From: Marthasterias glacialis
Lineage: Eukaryota > Echinodermata > Asteroidea > Forcipulatida > Asteriidae
DNA: 64,000 nucleotides
Assembly (NCBI GenBank): GCA_911728455.2
Contig: OU452227.1
Coordinates: forward strand, 24,739,414 to 24,803,413
Direction: 5' to 3'
The notes under the pieces were generated by a model, which worked only from the letters and a program-made list of their open reading frames with translations, was not told the DNA's origin and searched no databases. This document shows, one piece after another, positions 12,301 to 20,542 of the stretch (positions are counted from its first letter, which is position 1; each line of letters opens with the position of its first letter). Position numbers and translations under genes: made by a program.

Positions 12301-13541
12301 CGTCTTGTACCATGCTACGTCGCTCAATGTCGCTCAAAGTCGCTCAATGTCGCTCAATGCCGCTCAATGTCGCTCAATGTCGCTCAATGTCGCTCAATAC
12401 ATGAAATAGGATCATGAGTATATTATTTAAATGCCAGATATTTCATTTTTGATATCTTGAGAAGCCAGTAGGCGATTTTCCAGCAATTCGTTGTGTCTTT
12501 GTTGTCATTTAGACACTTTATTTGAACAGGGTTGTGTTGAAAAATGATAGCATGTCAACGTATGAAGCCAAAACATATACATTTGACTGGGGCGCTAATG
12601 TAATGTATGACCATCCAACTCCCAAGTCAAAATGTCAGAAAGGTTGACAAAAAATATACAGAGAGGAGCAGGCACTTTGAATGATCACAAAGTGTCAAAA
12701 TCATGAAAAATGAGCCATTTTCATGTCTACGTTGGGCTAGACCTAGACCCAGTAACTGGAGCGCTGTACTCCTTTTTTGAGATTTTGACATTATCGGTCG
12801 TACTCTAGCTAGTAAGACTGATAATGTCAAAATCTCAATAAAGGAGTACAGCGCCCCAGTTACTGGGTCTATTGTTGGGCTTGACAACGCTACTCCCTAA
12901 ACGCCATTTTAGTTCCTTTGGGTATGATTGCGCGAAAGTTCTGGCCACGCGTTGAAATGTCCACTTGATTTTTCTTCAATAATTAGCGTTTCAAACTTTA
13001 AGTTACCAATTCCTGGAGGAGAGTAGACCCAGTAACTGGGGCGCAGTACTCCTTTTGACATTGTCGGTCGTACTAGTACGACCGACAATGTAAACAATTT
13101 TTAAAAAGGAGTACAGCGCCCCAGTTACTGGGCCTAGGAGGAGAGGAATATTAAAAAAAGGGAAATAAAGCCCAACATCCATTAAAAAATCTAAAAAATC
13201 CCTTAGAAAGTGGCAGCCGGATATGGAAACTTTTCCAACTCAGCACACTGTCTCTGTGTCTGTAATTTAAATTGTATTGTAACACTAACGTTACACTGTT
13301 CAGTGTTATTACCTACACAGTCTTGAATGCATGAATGACACAAGTTATTGACACTGTCGACAGTACAAAAAAATAAAACAGGTCACTTCTCACCTATCTC
13401 ATTTTCGGCCATTTGACGAAGACAGAGGTACCCCAGATCGACAACAAGATCTTGAGCTTTTTCAGCTGCATGTTGGTTACTTGGTGCTGATACCAATCCG
13501 TATAATTCGCTCAATTTATTGGGTAAATCTGCAGCTGCCAT
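400..13541 (-). CDS. PRKDC: DNA-dependent protein kinase catalytic subunit (DNA-PKcs), N-terminal part; runs off left edge
   Basis: PIKK-family kinase that joins Ku at DNA double-strand breaks in non-homologous end joining. Only the N-terminal helical (HEAT-like) arm is here; the kinase domain would lie beyond base 1. Fifteen coding exons join in frame (1785 nt, 595 codons): 13394-13541, 12048-12124, 11380-11547, 10634-10742, 10061-10173, 8683-8782, 6923-7074, 5497-5652, 4828-4923, 3856-3938, 3234-3318, 2544-2712, 2105-2145 (a 41-bp microexon), 1456-1599, 400-543. All introns are GT/AG. The start is ATG at 13541 ([16 protein letters not shown]). Recognition rests on co-linear similarity to the vertebrate protein: [17 protein letters not shown] in exon 5, [10 protein letters not shown] and [10 protein letters not shown] in exon 6, [13 protein letters not shown] in exon 7, [10 protein letters not shown] in exon 9, [13 protein letters not shown] in exon 12, [18 protein letters not shown] in exon 15. 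The microexon ([14 protein letters not shown]) is small, but its phase and similarity both fit. Introns are full of repeats. The next exon lies beyond the left edge. Confidence 0.93.
1035..1450. repeat. Dispersed inverted-repeat family with GACGTCA and CCATTTTGGGAGTCA motifs, abutting PRKDC exon 14
   Basis: Contains ACCTGACGTCAWC, GCCATTTTGGGAGTCAAT and ATGGNNNACCATGGGCAGACA motifs, some repeated within the element and partly inverted. Related copies lie at about 22925-23080, 23250-23420, 43340-43460, 44090-44400 and 57005-57130. This looks like a non-autonomous DNA-transposon (MITE-like) family. The homology here ends only a few bases from the exon 14 donor at 1455. Exact boundaries and superfamily are not clear. 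Confidence 0.6.
2269..2445. repeat. Partial copy of the MITE family seen at 4244-4562
   Basis: Begins GGGAGCAAGTTCAATCAAGG and shares the GGTTGGTCGCATTGCTGGTT-type core (TTGGTTGCATCGCTGGTTACC in the other copy) and the GAGGACCAGTTAT segment. It lacks the right-hand terminus. It sits in PRKDC intron 12. Confidence 0.6.
3441..3595. repeat. Foldback MITE of the TTACCAGGTAAA family, copy 1
   Basis: Its left arm reads GACTTTGGAATGATAGGTGA then CAGCAAACTTACCAGGTAAA. Its right arm is the inverse: TACCTGGTAAGTCTGCTGGC followed by CCAAAGTCTC. Three other copies are present at 18325-18445, 35383-35520 and 45795-45930. The element lies in PRKDC intron 10. Confidence 0.65.
4244..4562. mobile_element. 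MITE with AGCAAGTTCRATCAAGGAC terminal inverted repeats
   Basis: Starts CGGGAGCAAGTTCGATCAAG and ends GTCCTTGATTGAACTTGCG, its reverse complement with few mismatches. It is about 320 bp with no coding capacity. A partial relative is at 2269-2445. It lies in PRKDC intron 9. Confidence 0.65.
5704..5962. repeat. 259-bp near-perfect palindrome (foldback element)
   Basis: Two arms of about 105 bp run from ATATCGTCGGCTCAGAACTA at the left to its reverse complement ending CGACGATAT at the right. They are separated by about 50 bp of A/T-rich spacer. Only scattered mismatches are visible (for example AACTTCCG against AACTTCTG). No ORF. It lies in PRKDC intron 7 and is probably a foldback MITE. Confidence 0.85.
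7265..8010 (-). pseudogene. Degenerate non-LTR retrotransposon (LINE) reverse-transcriptase C-terminus
   Basis: Minus-strand frames carry typical C-terminal LINE RT residues, broken by stops and frameshifts: [18 protein letters not shown], then [19 protein letters not shown] and [12 protein letters not shown], then [16 protein letters not shown]. The order matches the thumb and C-terminal part of chordate and echinoderm LINE ORF2 proteins. It lies in PRKDC intron 6 on the gene's own strand and is split by a nested MITE at 7569-7817. It is not functional. The clade (CR1, RTE or Jockey-like) cannot be assigned by eye. Confidence 0.7.
7569..7817. mobile_element. MITE nested inside the LINE remnant
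   Basis: The left end, CAAATTTCATAGCTCTGTTT, is inverted at the right end (TAAACAGGGCCATGAAAATG followed by GGCCCTGG). The interior repeats CGCTTACAGT/GTAAGC words. It interrupts the LINE frame between the KTSLV(T) and RIEYELLL segments, so it inserted after the LINE. The termini resemble those of the element at 24886-25041, so both probably belong to one hAT-like family. Confidence 0.6.
8181..8347. mobile_element. MITE of the CAGGCCTGAT family, copy 1
   Basis: Starts CAGGGCTGATATTTTATGGA, has the diagnostic AGAGGCAATTGCCTCCTTGC core, and ends TTTCAGGCCT. Other copies are at 26526-26707 (nested), 34733-34913 and 42328-42505, with a degraded one near 30424-30560. The core word GAGGCAATTGCCTC is itself a palindrome. 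Confidence 0.6.
8395..8535 (-). repeat. Fragment of the TAGACCATGTAAC MITE family
   Basis: In inverse orientation it matches the copies at 22122 and 33787: CATATGACCAGTGCAGTGTA, then TATCTTGCCTGCCAAGAAAT, then GTTCACAAAATGAGTGACC-like sequence. Only part of the element is present. Confidence 0.5.
8878..9062 (-). repeat. SINE with tRNA-like head (GTTAAGATTGCTGCTCTAGA family)
   Basis: Read on the minus strand it has GGTGGCCTAGTGGTTAAGAT (A-box-like), TCTAGAATGC and GGGTTCAAATCC (B-box-like). Relatives lie at 22676-22815 (minus), 40975-41130 (plus) and 53950-54125 (plus). It resembles a tRNA but has no credible cloverleaf. Confidence 0.6.
9113..9450 (+). repeat. Full-length tRNA-derived SINE (CTTGAGCAAGRCACTT core family)
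   Basis: The head carries GTGACCGAGTGGTTAGTGCG (A-box-like) and GTGGGTTCGAGTCCCGGTC (B-box). A conserved central word CCTTGAGCAAGGCACTTAAT and a tail TAGCCCACACTTCGAGTGGC follow. It lies in PRKDC intron 5. Related copies or parts are at 25040-25300, 31170-31440, 36775-37025 and 61262-61590 (plus), about 29550-29860 (minus), and 47600-47760 (tail only). Confidence 0.7.
10373..10614 (-). repeat. SINE of the CAGGTATCTTCAGGCCTACA family, copy 1
   Basis: The stretch of TGTAGGCCTGAAGATACCTG, the GGGTTTTCCTCCCAC-like motif on the reverse strand, and AACCGGGGTCAACAGAGGTG recur at 17376-17623 (minus) and 45418-45680 (plus, partial). The tRNA-like B-box GGATTCGAACCGGGGTCA is clearest in copy 2. It lies in PRKDC intron 4. 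Confidence 0.65.
12321..12400 (+). repeat. Minisatellite, eight exact 10-bp units of CGCTCAATGT
   Basis: Eight consecutive decamers (CGCTCAATGT with minor variants AAGT, ATGC and ATAC) occupy 12321-12400 without indels. It lies in PRKDC intron 1. The short plus-strand open frame across it is an artefact of the repeat. Confidence 0.95.
12745..12870. mobile_element. TA-flanked palindromic MITE, copy A
   Basis: The arms GACCCAGTAACTGGAGCGC and GCGCCCCAGTTACTGGGTC, extended through GTACTCCTTTT/AAGGAGTAC and the GACATTATCGGTC-type inner arm, form an almost perfect 126-bp hairpin. TA lies on each side (cctAGACCC and GGGTCTAtt), the signature of TA-target insertion. It lies in PRKDC intron 1. Confidence 0.85.
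13025..13134. mobile_element. TA-flanked palindromic MITE, copy B
   Basis: Same family as 12745-12870 and only 154 bp away. It has terminal arms GACCCAGTAACTGGGGCGC and GCGCCCCAGTTACTGGGCC and a perfect central palindrome GGTCGTACTAGTACGACC. Flanking TA is again present. The internal sequence differs from copy A by indels. Confidence 0.85.
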
Positions 13542-13838
13542 GACTGTAAAATCACAGCAGACGAACAGTCGTCTGCATGTTGTCGTGTGGTTCCGTTCTG
13601 GGGAGGAGCGCGCGATTGACAGAGTGAATGTTATGACCAAGCGCCCTCTATTGGCCTATCACACTTTTTTCTATCACGTGTATTTTGGCATCTGTGGCCC
13701 TTTTCGAAACCACGGTTTGAGTTTCACAGGCTTCGGCTTGGGCTGGCTCCGTCTTTAATTTAGAAAACGTACACATTTTTGGTATGGTGGCTAAACCGGA
13801 GCGGAAGCCCAAGCCGTGGTTTCAAAAATGGACAGTTG
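13542..13838. promoter_or_regulatory. Upstream region of PRKDC, with a foldback repeat at 13692-13838
   Basis: Sequence just upstream of the PRKDC start, containing GGAGGAGCGCGCGATTGACA and GCGCCCTCTA. No TATA box is evident. From 13692 an inverted repeat (CGAAACCACGGTTTGAG with GGCTTCGGCTTGGGC, against GGAAGCCCAAGCCGTGGTTT) forms a foldback of about 147 bp, probably another MITE. Promoter assignment is by position only. Confidence 0.4.
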
Positions 13839-16664
13839 CTTAAATGCTAAGTCCCCCTCAAACTGGGGGCCAATGCCCCCCCTGAAAATATGGTGGGGAG
13901 GTCGGACCCCCTAAAAAAAACAATAAGTTTCGTTATTTGCATTTTCAGAACGGGTAGCATTTGTGGCAGTGTTTTTAATTTTAATCAGATCACATTGGGA
14001 AAATAAATAACCACATACAAAAACTTTTGAAATGTCGGCAAGATTCTTTCTTTGCATATTAAATGTTTTAATAGGTGAGACAGAGTAAGATTATGTTCGC
14101 TATAAACAGTCATTTTGGGTGGTTTACTCAAAGAATTTGAAATATAAAGTTAATATATACCATTGGTAAAACTTATCCCCATGGTTAAGGGACAGGCCTA
14201 TACATTATGTACTGTAAGCCTCCATGCAAAATCCCACCAGTGAAAATTACAGCTTACAAATCGTGATATTCTAGGACCTATGAAATAAGATTTTTTTTTA
14301 AGACTTGAAACAACTGTGTGACAAAAGAATTTTACCTTTTCATTGCCGAATTTGGGGTGTTTGATATTCCTGAATTTTGTGTATTTATGCAAATCGAATT
14401 TTGCATATTCATGACAAAGTTGCAACATCATGATTGGTTTGTGCACAAAAAAATACAATTTTCTTCTTTTCTCAAAAGGACAATTCCACTAATATTTGGA
14501 TGTTATCTTATTTGGAGTTTCAAAACATATTTTGAAGTGACCACTCTTTTCTTTTGCAAGATTTGGGATCTTGATTTTGTTCATTTTTAATGCTGCTGTG
14601 AGACTCTATTCCTGTTATGAGTTTACGCAACAGCACCCTTAAGTGTCATATGATTGTCATTTTTGAACATCGAATTAGTGCATTAAATCTTAATTTTAGT
14701 ACAAAAAATTACTTTCCATTTTCTTTAAACTGTCCTTAAGCATGGATATTTGATAAAAAAATGTATTTCAAAAAATTTCCCTTCATGGGCCCTTTAACCT
14801 TGAAATTTAGAAGTATCATCTGCTCAAAAGGTGTTCCAGTGAGGCTTATAATGCACTACAGAGCTTCAAGCCTTACAAAATTTTCCCGGGGCCCTTAAGC
14901 GGGCCCCAGACCCCACGCCGTACAGGCTTCGCACTTCGCATGCCTTGGCCTCCCCACTGATAGATTTCAAGCTTTATTACAAAAACTTTCATTTCTATAA
15001 CTACAAGGAGACAGGGGCAGCAGCTATACTTGTTTTAGTTGCCATATACAATGTCTTCTGCACAACTGAAGCAATTGTAGACAGAATTATCGAAGATCTT
15101 CAAATTTCTATTGACTTCAGACCATGGTCACCAGCCAAACCCTCAGCATTGGCCCCACTTCCAACAAGAATTTCAAACGCTTTGCTAAGAGAGGCTGAAG
15201 TTTAGCTTTTATAAAATAATCAAATACAACTACTGACACCCAAATGACAAACACATGAGTCAATTATACAATCATTATTATTTTTTTTAATCAAGCTTAC
15301 TGTGAATGTGAAGTTTCAACCACTTTACATGATGTGAAAACATTGGGAAAAGGTTGATTCCCACCCCCCCCCCCCAAAGTGTTTTGAAAATGCACAAAGC
15401 ACTCTCAAGTTTTGCTAATTTAACCAACTGATATAATTTTCCTCAATACATCGTTGCTTATGGCACTTTCAAACGTGTGTGTAATTAACTGCCATTTTGG
15501 AAGATACATTTTTGCACTAACATGATGACACGTAATCAAAGTTCCCTCACTTCTTAGCAGACCCACACAATTAAAACAGGTCCTCCCTTGCTCTGACATG
15601 AGAAAATATTGTCCCATGTTGGTTTCTATCTTTTCACTATATCCATGTCATCCATCCTTCAGCGCTGTATGATTAGTTTAGTTACACTCAAAAATAAATT
15701 CTCTTTCTTGAAGTATTTAGACTTTTACTATGCTCTCACCATCCTTGTCCCAGTGTGTAAGAACAATAATGAATGCTGAATCTCTCATAAACCCCTTCCA
15801 GCCTCCATTTGAATACATTGATTTGAATGGGTGAAAGAGAAGATAGCTATTAAAGCTCCATTCTGTGCTTTTGATGTGAAAGAAAAATTTATGAAAAAAA
15901 ACAAAAAAAACCAAACATTTAAAGATGCAACGCCTGATTTATTGCCAAACTGATGGTACAAAATTGATTTAAATATAAGATAGCTATTGTCCTTTAGGTA
16001 GTTATTCGCAATACTATGAAAAATAAAACCTTACTTTGCAAACCACACACAAACTTAAAAACAAAATAGGGATCATGCAGAGCATCAGCCAAACAACTAA
16101 AACCTTCTCCACCTTTTCCCATGATGCACTGCGAAAATGGCCTCTCCCGGGCAAAGTATAGAGGGCGCACTGTATTGCGAATCACCCGTATTGAGAAACT
16201 GAACAAAAACACCTGTCAACGATGAGTAATATAACACTCACCATGTCAGAAGTCATTCAGTAAAAACAAGGTCTAAATTTCAGGGTTTTCTGACAAAAAT
16301 TAGGCAATGCAACTTACAGGAACACTACCGACTCAATCTGTGATAAATTAGCATAACTTTTTTGGAGCACACGGCTGCAACTTTACCATGGGATTAAATG
16401 TGTGGTATATTTTACACAGTAAAAAGTACAAAATGTATTCATTTGATTTGTATAAATTCAGGGCAATAAAATAAACCAAAAGTGTTTACAGCTTTGTTTC
16501 AGTGCATATCTCATGACTTCAGTCAAGAGATTAATTTTAAGATGTTATCAGTTTGCTGTTGGGTACAATGTCTTTGAGGGGGTGACAGAATGTTGGAAAG
16601 ATTGGAATTGTGGTTGACGATTTAATAATGTACAGTACAAGGGGATCCTTCCCAGGGCACAAGA
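13839..16664. other. Intergenic stretch between PRKDC 5' end and MRPL12 3' end; no gene supported
   Basis: I find no ORF with recognisable homology or credible exon structure. The longest frames (14318-14590, 14945-15205) have no recognisable domain. Features present are a C run at 15363-15375, a G/C-rich patch near 14885-14950, and a repeat at about 16005-16200. The MRPL12 3' UTR should occupy the right end, but its poly(A) site could not be placed. Confidence 0.5.
16005..16200. repeat. Dispersed repeat carrying TAGAGGGCGCAC, copy 1 (pair with 32240-32440)
   Basis: Shares the succession TTTGCAAACCAC, CCTTTTCCCATGATGCACTG, CGAAAATGGCCTCTC, TAGAGGGCGCACTGTATTGC and GTATTGAG with the SNX14 intron copy at 32240-32440. 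Neither copy contains a coding frame. Confidence 0.65.
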
Positions 16665-19600
16665 TTATTCAATTTCACAGCTACCCCCGGCTTCTTCCAA
16701 TTGTTTCTTCATCTCCTCTGCTTCCGTTTTGCTGACATCTGCTTTGACTACCTGAGGTGCGGACTCAACAAACTTCTTTGCCTAGACAATGCAAATAACG
16801 AAAGGCATATTAAATTCAGTTTACAATCAAATGCATTTCTCTACTACATCTGTCCCATCCAATAAACTTAATTAAATAAAAGTCCAAAGAAAACATTCAG
16901 AGGTGATTGCTTCAACTTGTACACTCTTCAACAGTACAGAAATAAAGTATGACTAAACCAAACCCAGTTTTTACTTCAAGCAAGCGGCCAACATTGGTAA
17001 ATGCCAAAGACAGTTATCCGCACTTTATGTGATCCAACATATAGGGCCTACGTATTGTACATGAAATAACAAACCTGTGAAAGTCTGAGCTCAATCGGTC
17101 ATCAGAGTCATGACAAAATAGTTAAAAACACCTTATATGTTTTCATTGTTTTCATAGACTCGATTGTCGACTTGTGAGATCAAAACCAGTTGTTTTACTC
17201 ATTTCTAAAAAACTACAGCATTTCAAACAAAACATTTCACTTATTAATAGTTCCTCAATAACAATCAAACTGAATCATAGAAATAAAACCGAGAGAATAC
17301 GGCGTGAGTCACTATTCACCCAACTCAGCTGTATGACCATTTTATGGATTATTATTATTATTAATTCTTTCTGGTAATGAAGAAACCAAGGGACCCTCAA
17401 AAGTGACTTGCACTGTGACCTGTAGGCCTGAATATACCTGTGTAGAGAAGATGTAGAAGAAATGTCAGTTTTAGATGTGGGAGGAAAACCCCACATAGGG
17501 AAAACCCACGAAATCAGGTAGGGACTGAAAACCCAATCCACATGCAAGGCTCCAGTCCGGGATTCGAACCGGGGTCACAGAGGTGAAAGGCAGGGATGAA
17601 ACCACTAATCCAACCTGAATGGATGCACTTCCTTACAGGCCCTACTGAGTTTTTATGAATAAATGGCTTAATGCTATCACGTGACATGCGTGTATGCCAA
17701 AAATGCCATACAGATACATCATTCAGATGGATCAATAAAAGTTTTGAAGTTTTAGATAGATATTCTAACACAACTAACCTGTACAAGATTCATGCCGCTT
17801 GTTAGTGCCTTTATTTGCTTGATGAGTTTGACTTTACTTGTTTCATCAAATTTGGTGAGTTTCACAGTGAACTGGGTTTTCTCCTTTGGCTTAGGGGCAA
17901 CATCAGCATCGTCATCTTCCTCCTTCATTATTAAAAAGTGAGACAGCATTAGTCAAATACAACCATTTGGAGGGATAGTCAAGCAAGAGACACATGAGAC
18001 CAATGGTGTCCAATAAGTTTCTTTTCTTAAAAAGAGTCATGAACAATATGACTCATAGGGACTTAAATCTGAGTCCAAGTCATCAACAAAGTGAATCAGC
18101 TGAACTCAAGTCTTAGACAGAGTTATTAACAATGTGACTCAATTGGACTAAAGTCCAAGTCAAGTCATCAACAATGTTACTCAGTTGGAGTTATAAAAGT
18201 CTGAGTCTGAGTAATCAATGATGTGACTCAACTGGACTTAAGTCTTGGTCCACGTATCAACAATGTAACTTGGTTGGACTCAAGTCTGAGTCTGACTCAT
18301 TTCAGATACTTTGGACTGTTAGGTGGGAGCATACTTACCAGGTAAATTGTTACTGTTGACATACTTTCGATCAAACACACATTTCTGAGCACAATGTATT
18401 TACCTGGTAAGTCTGCTGCCACCTGGTGACCCCAAAAGTCTCCCACTAAAACTCAAATCCGAGTCAAAGTCATACAAGACTGTGCTACCAGTTGTCCATC
18501 CACAACAGTCAGCTGATGACGTTACTTCAGTTACAGAGTTATTTGAGTATCTGACATCATAAGCAAAATGTATGCTCTTATGTTTTAATGGGAAACTGAC
18601 CTGTTCTTGGGCACCAGAGGGCGCTGCAAAAGCTCCCATTGCCATAACTGGAGCATCTTGAATTCCTAATGTTTGCTGTTGGTTTAAGAATGAAGATAAT
18701 CACTACCTTTAATAACTTCTCTGCAAACAAGTTTTTTGTGATTAACACATACATGTACGCAAGCAATGATGATGAACTTTCTCTAAAAAATATCCATAAA
18801 ACTTTTCAATAAATTCAAGCATCACCTTTAATAACTTATTGAGATCCGCAACTTCTGCAACAGTGAGGCTTGAAATCTGCTCAACGATGCTGGAAATCTT
18901 TTCTGGATACTTGATTTCGCCATCTAGGGGAGGTGGTGGGATTGCATCACTGCTGTAGCATCTTGTCGTCAGTGGATCACCTTGAAGTCTTTGATTGGTT
19001 GCTAGCACCCTGGTGACCCGATGTGTTGAAAACTGGGCTTTGTGAAGTCTGCATAATCTGTCATATGACAAAAGCTACTTTGTGAAGGATTCGTTATTAT
19101 GTTCTGTCCAATGAGATAATTAAAATACAGCAAAAACATGGTAACATCATCTGTTACTGGATTTTATATAGATCATTAATAGCACTAACAGTACTAGTAC
19201 TAGTACTAGTAGTAGTACAGTAGACTAGTACTAAACAGATCTATCTAATGACTAATTTATCAATTTTATGTCACTTTCTTTATTGACAGATTTCAGTAAA
19301 ATTTTAAATATTAACACAAAGACCATGGCCAAGTCAAAAAAAAGAAAGTTGACCATTGTCGCCCGCATCCTTTTTAATTTTAGAAGTGCAGCAATATTTT
19401 TAGTTAATTAATAATATACATCGAGATTATGATGCAAATAAAAATCAAACTTCTAGAACTAGAAGTTGGCATGCCTGGTGTATTTTGTAGGGTATCGTGA
19501 CTTGAACTTGGCACAATAGATAATTAAAAGCTGGCAATATATTTGAACTGAAAAATTTTCCAGCCACACTTGCTTCCAGACGATTGATTGCAGACCCCCC

Positions 19601-19778
19601 CCCCCCCCCCCACTTGTCCGGATATTGGGCACTACCTGCTTCACTTTTTATCCAACCACTGTCCGTACTCAACATGAATAACATTTAGGCACTGAAATCA
19701 AGGATTTTCGTCTTACCTTTGACTGCTGCCCAATGTCCGCCTCAAAATAGGAGCACAGCTTCTGCAAACAGTGTTCAT
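16665..19778 (-). CDS. MRPL12: Mitochondrial ribosomal protein L12 (bL12m)
   Basis: Stalk protein of the mitochondrial large ribosomal subunit, recruiting elongation factors. Five exons join in frame: 19717-19778, 18826-19057, 18601-18675, 17779-17922, 16665-16781 (630 nt, 209 aa; the family is near 200). The first exon is a 62-bp piece, MNTVCRSCAPILRRTLGSSQ, spliced through a split Arg codon. Together with the next about 35 residues it forms an Arg-rich, acid-free mitochondrial presequence. The N-terminal dimerisation region contains EKISSIVEQISSLTVAEVAD and LNKLLK. A short acidic/Pro/Lys hinge (EEDDDADVAPKPKEK) follows. The C-terminal L7/L12 fold contains FTVKLTKFDETSKVKLIKQI, GMNLVQAKKFVESAP and VSKTEAEEMKKQLEEAGG. 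The stop is TAA at 16665-16667. It is transcribed divergently from SNX14 across 764 bp. Identification is secure; the exon 1 assignment rests on phase, donor and presequence character. Confidence 0.95.
17376..17623 (-). repeat. SINE with tRNA-like head, copy 2
   Basis: Read on the minus strand it begins with a B-box GGTTCGAATCCCGGACTGGA and contains GTGGGGTTTTCCTCCCACAT-like and CAGGCCTACAGGTCACAGTG segments. It lies in MRPL12 intron 4, with relatives at 10373-10614 and 45418-45680. Confidence 0.7.
18030..18310 (+). repeat. Degenerate tandem array of AAGTC/GACTCA units
   Basis: About five to six imperfect units of roughly 50 bp with the theme GACTTAAGTCYGAGTCCAAG, TCATCAACAATGTGACTCA. It lies in MRPL12 intron 3. 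Unit boundaries are blurred by indels. Confidence 0.65.
18325..18445. repeat. Foldback MITE of the TTACCAGGTAAA family, copy 2
   Basis: GGTGGGAGCATACTTACCAG at the left is inverted at the right as TTTACCTGGTAAGTCTGCTG then CCACCTGG. The inner part is A/T-rich. It lies in MRPL12 intron 3, immediately after the tandem array. Confidence 0.7.
19595..19611 (+). repeat. Poly(C) run
   Basis: Seventeen consecutive C residues in MRPL12 intron 1, so poly(G) on the transcribed sense strand. Such runs are prone to length error in assembly. Confidence 0.9.
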
Positions 19779-20542
19779 GTTTCTTCGTCAAATAACTGAA
19801 CGTATTTTGTGTAATGACTAGATCATGCGTTAGTGCTGTTGAGCACGATCTTTGATTGAAGGCACGCAATTTTTAAAAAGTGCGCGCTTGCGCAATTTTC
19901 AACACGCAAACTTTGTTCGCTAGCGCAAATTTAAAATTGTGCAACAGAGCTAGAACGCAATTTTAAAAAATCCGCGCAATCTTTAAAACTCAAACATAAT
20001 TTTTAACACCACCGTGAAAAACCTGCCTTCGAAATCGATTTTACCTTCTAGAGTTACAAGGGTATGGTCGAATTAGCAATCTGCTGTATGTTAATTTCTG
20101 TCGGAAGTGACATTTTAGTTCCAAAACTTAAGTAGAAGAGCCGAGTGAAAACGCCGACCAAGTACCATGTACATGTAGTTCGTGTCAGTATCGCGTCAGT
20201 ATTATCGCATCATTGCGCTCGCAGCGCGCAATTCAAATTTGCGCACGCAAAATTTACCTTAAAAAATTGCGCACGCGCATTTTTAAAAAATTGCCAACTT
20301 TAAAAATTGCGCTCAACAGTGCGTGCAATGTCGGCATGCCGCGCATGTAGTGTGCAATTCCATAACGCAAGGTATGCAGACTGGGTACCAGATATTATTT
20401 GTATGTTTAGTATACGTAATTATCTAGTCTGTGCCCTTTTCTCAAAGGATTTGTACGGCACCCTTTTCAGATTGGGGAACTCAGTAACTTTTTAAGTCTA
20501 GGAGCCTGTCTACATTTCAGGAAAACAACATCGCTTGCTACG
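19779..20542. promoter_or_regulatory. Divergent (bidirectional) promoter region of MRPL12 and SNX14
   Basis: 764 bp separate the two initiator ATGs, which point away from each other. TGCGCACGCGCA at 20268-20279 is a perfect match to the NRF-1 consensus YGCGCAYGCGCR and is self-complementary. NRF-1 drives many nuclear genes for mitochondrial proteins, which fits MRPL12. The region between 19870 and 20330 is dominated by TTGCGC/GCGCAA words embedded in AATTTTTAAAAATT-like runs, unlike any other part of the window. No TATA box is seen. Promoter activity is inferred from position and motif. Confidence 0.65.
20268..20279. promoter_or_regulatory. NRF-1-type palindromic site
   Basis: TGCGCACGCGCA fits YGCGCAYGCGCR at every position. 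It lies 264 bp upstream of the SNX14 ATG and 490 bp upstream of the MRPL12 ATG. A half-related GCGCACGCAA is at 20241-20250. Confidence 0.7.

Noticed and set aside
14318-14590. 90-codon open frame rich in Phe
   Set aside because: A/T-rich sequence with Phe/Ile/Lys bias typical of chance frames; nothing on the opposite strand either.
14945-15205. Plus-strand open frame of 86 codons in the PRKDC-MRPL12 gap
   Set aside because: No recognisable domain, no Kozak or exon context beyond a chance ATG, and it follows a low-complexity G/C patch. A gene is not supported.
19669-19869. 66-codon minus-strand frame overlapping MRPL12 exon 1
   Set aside because: Wrong frame. The real exon uses ATG at 19778, whose phase joins to exon 2 and gives a mitochondrial presequence.
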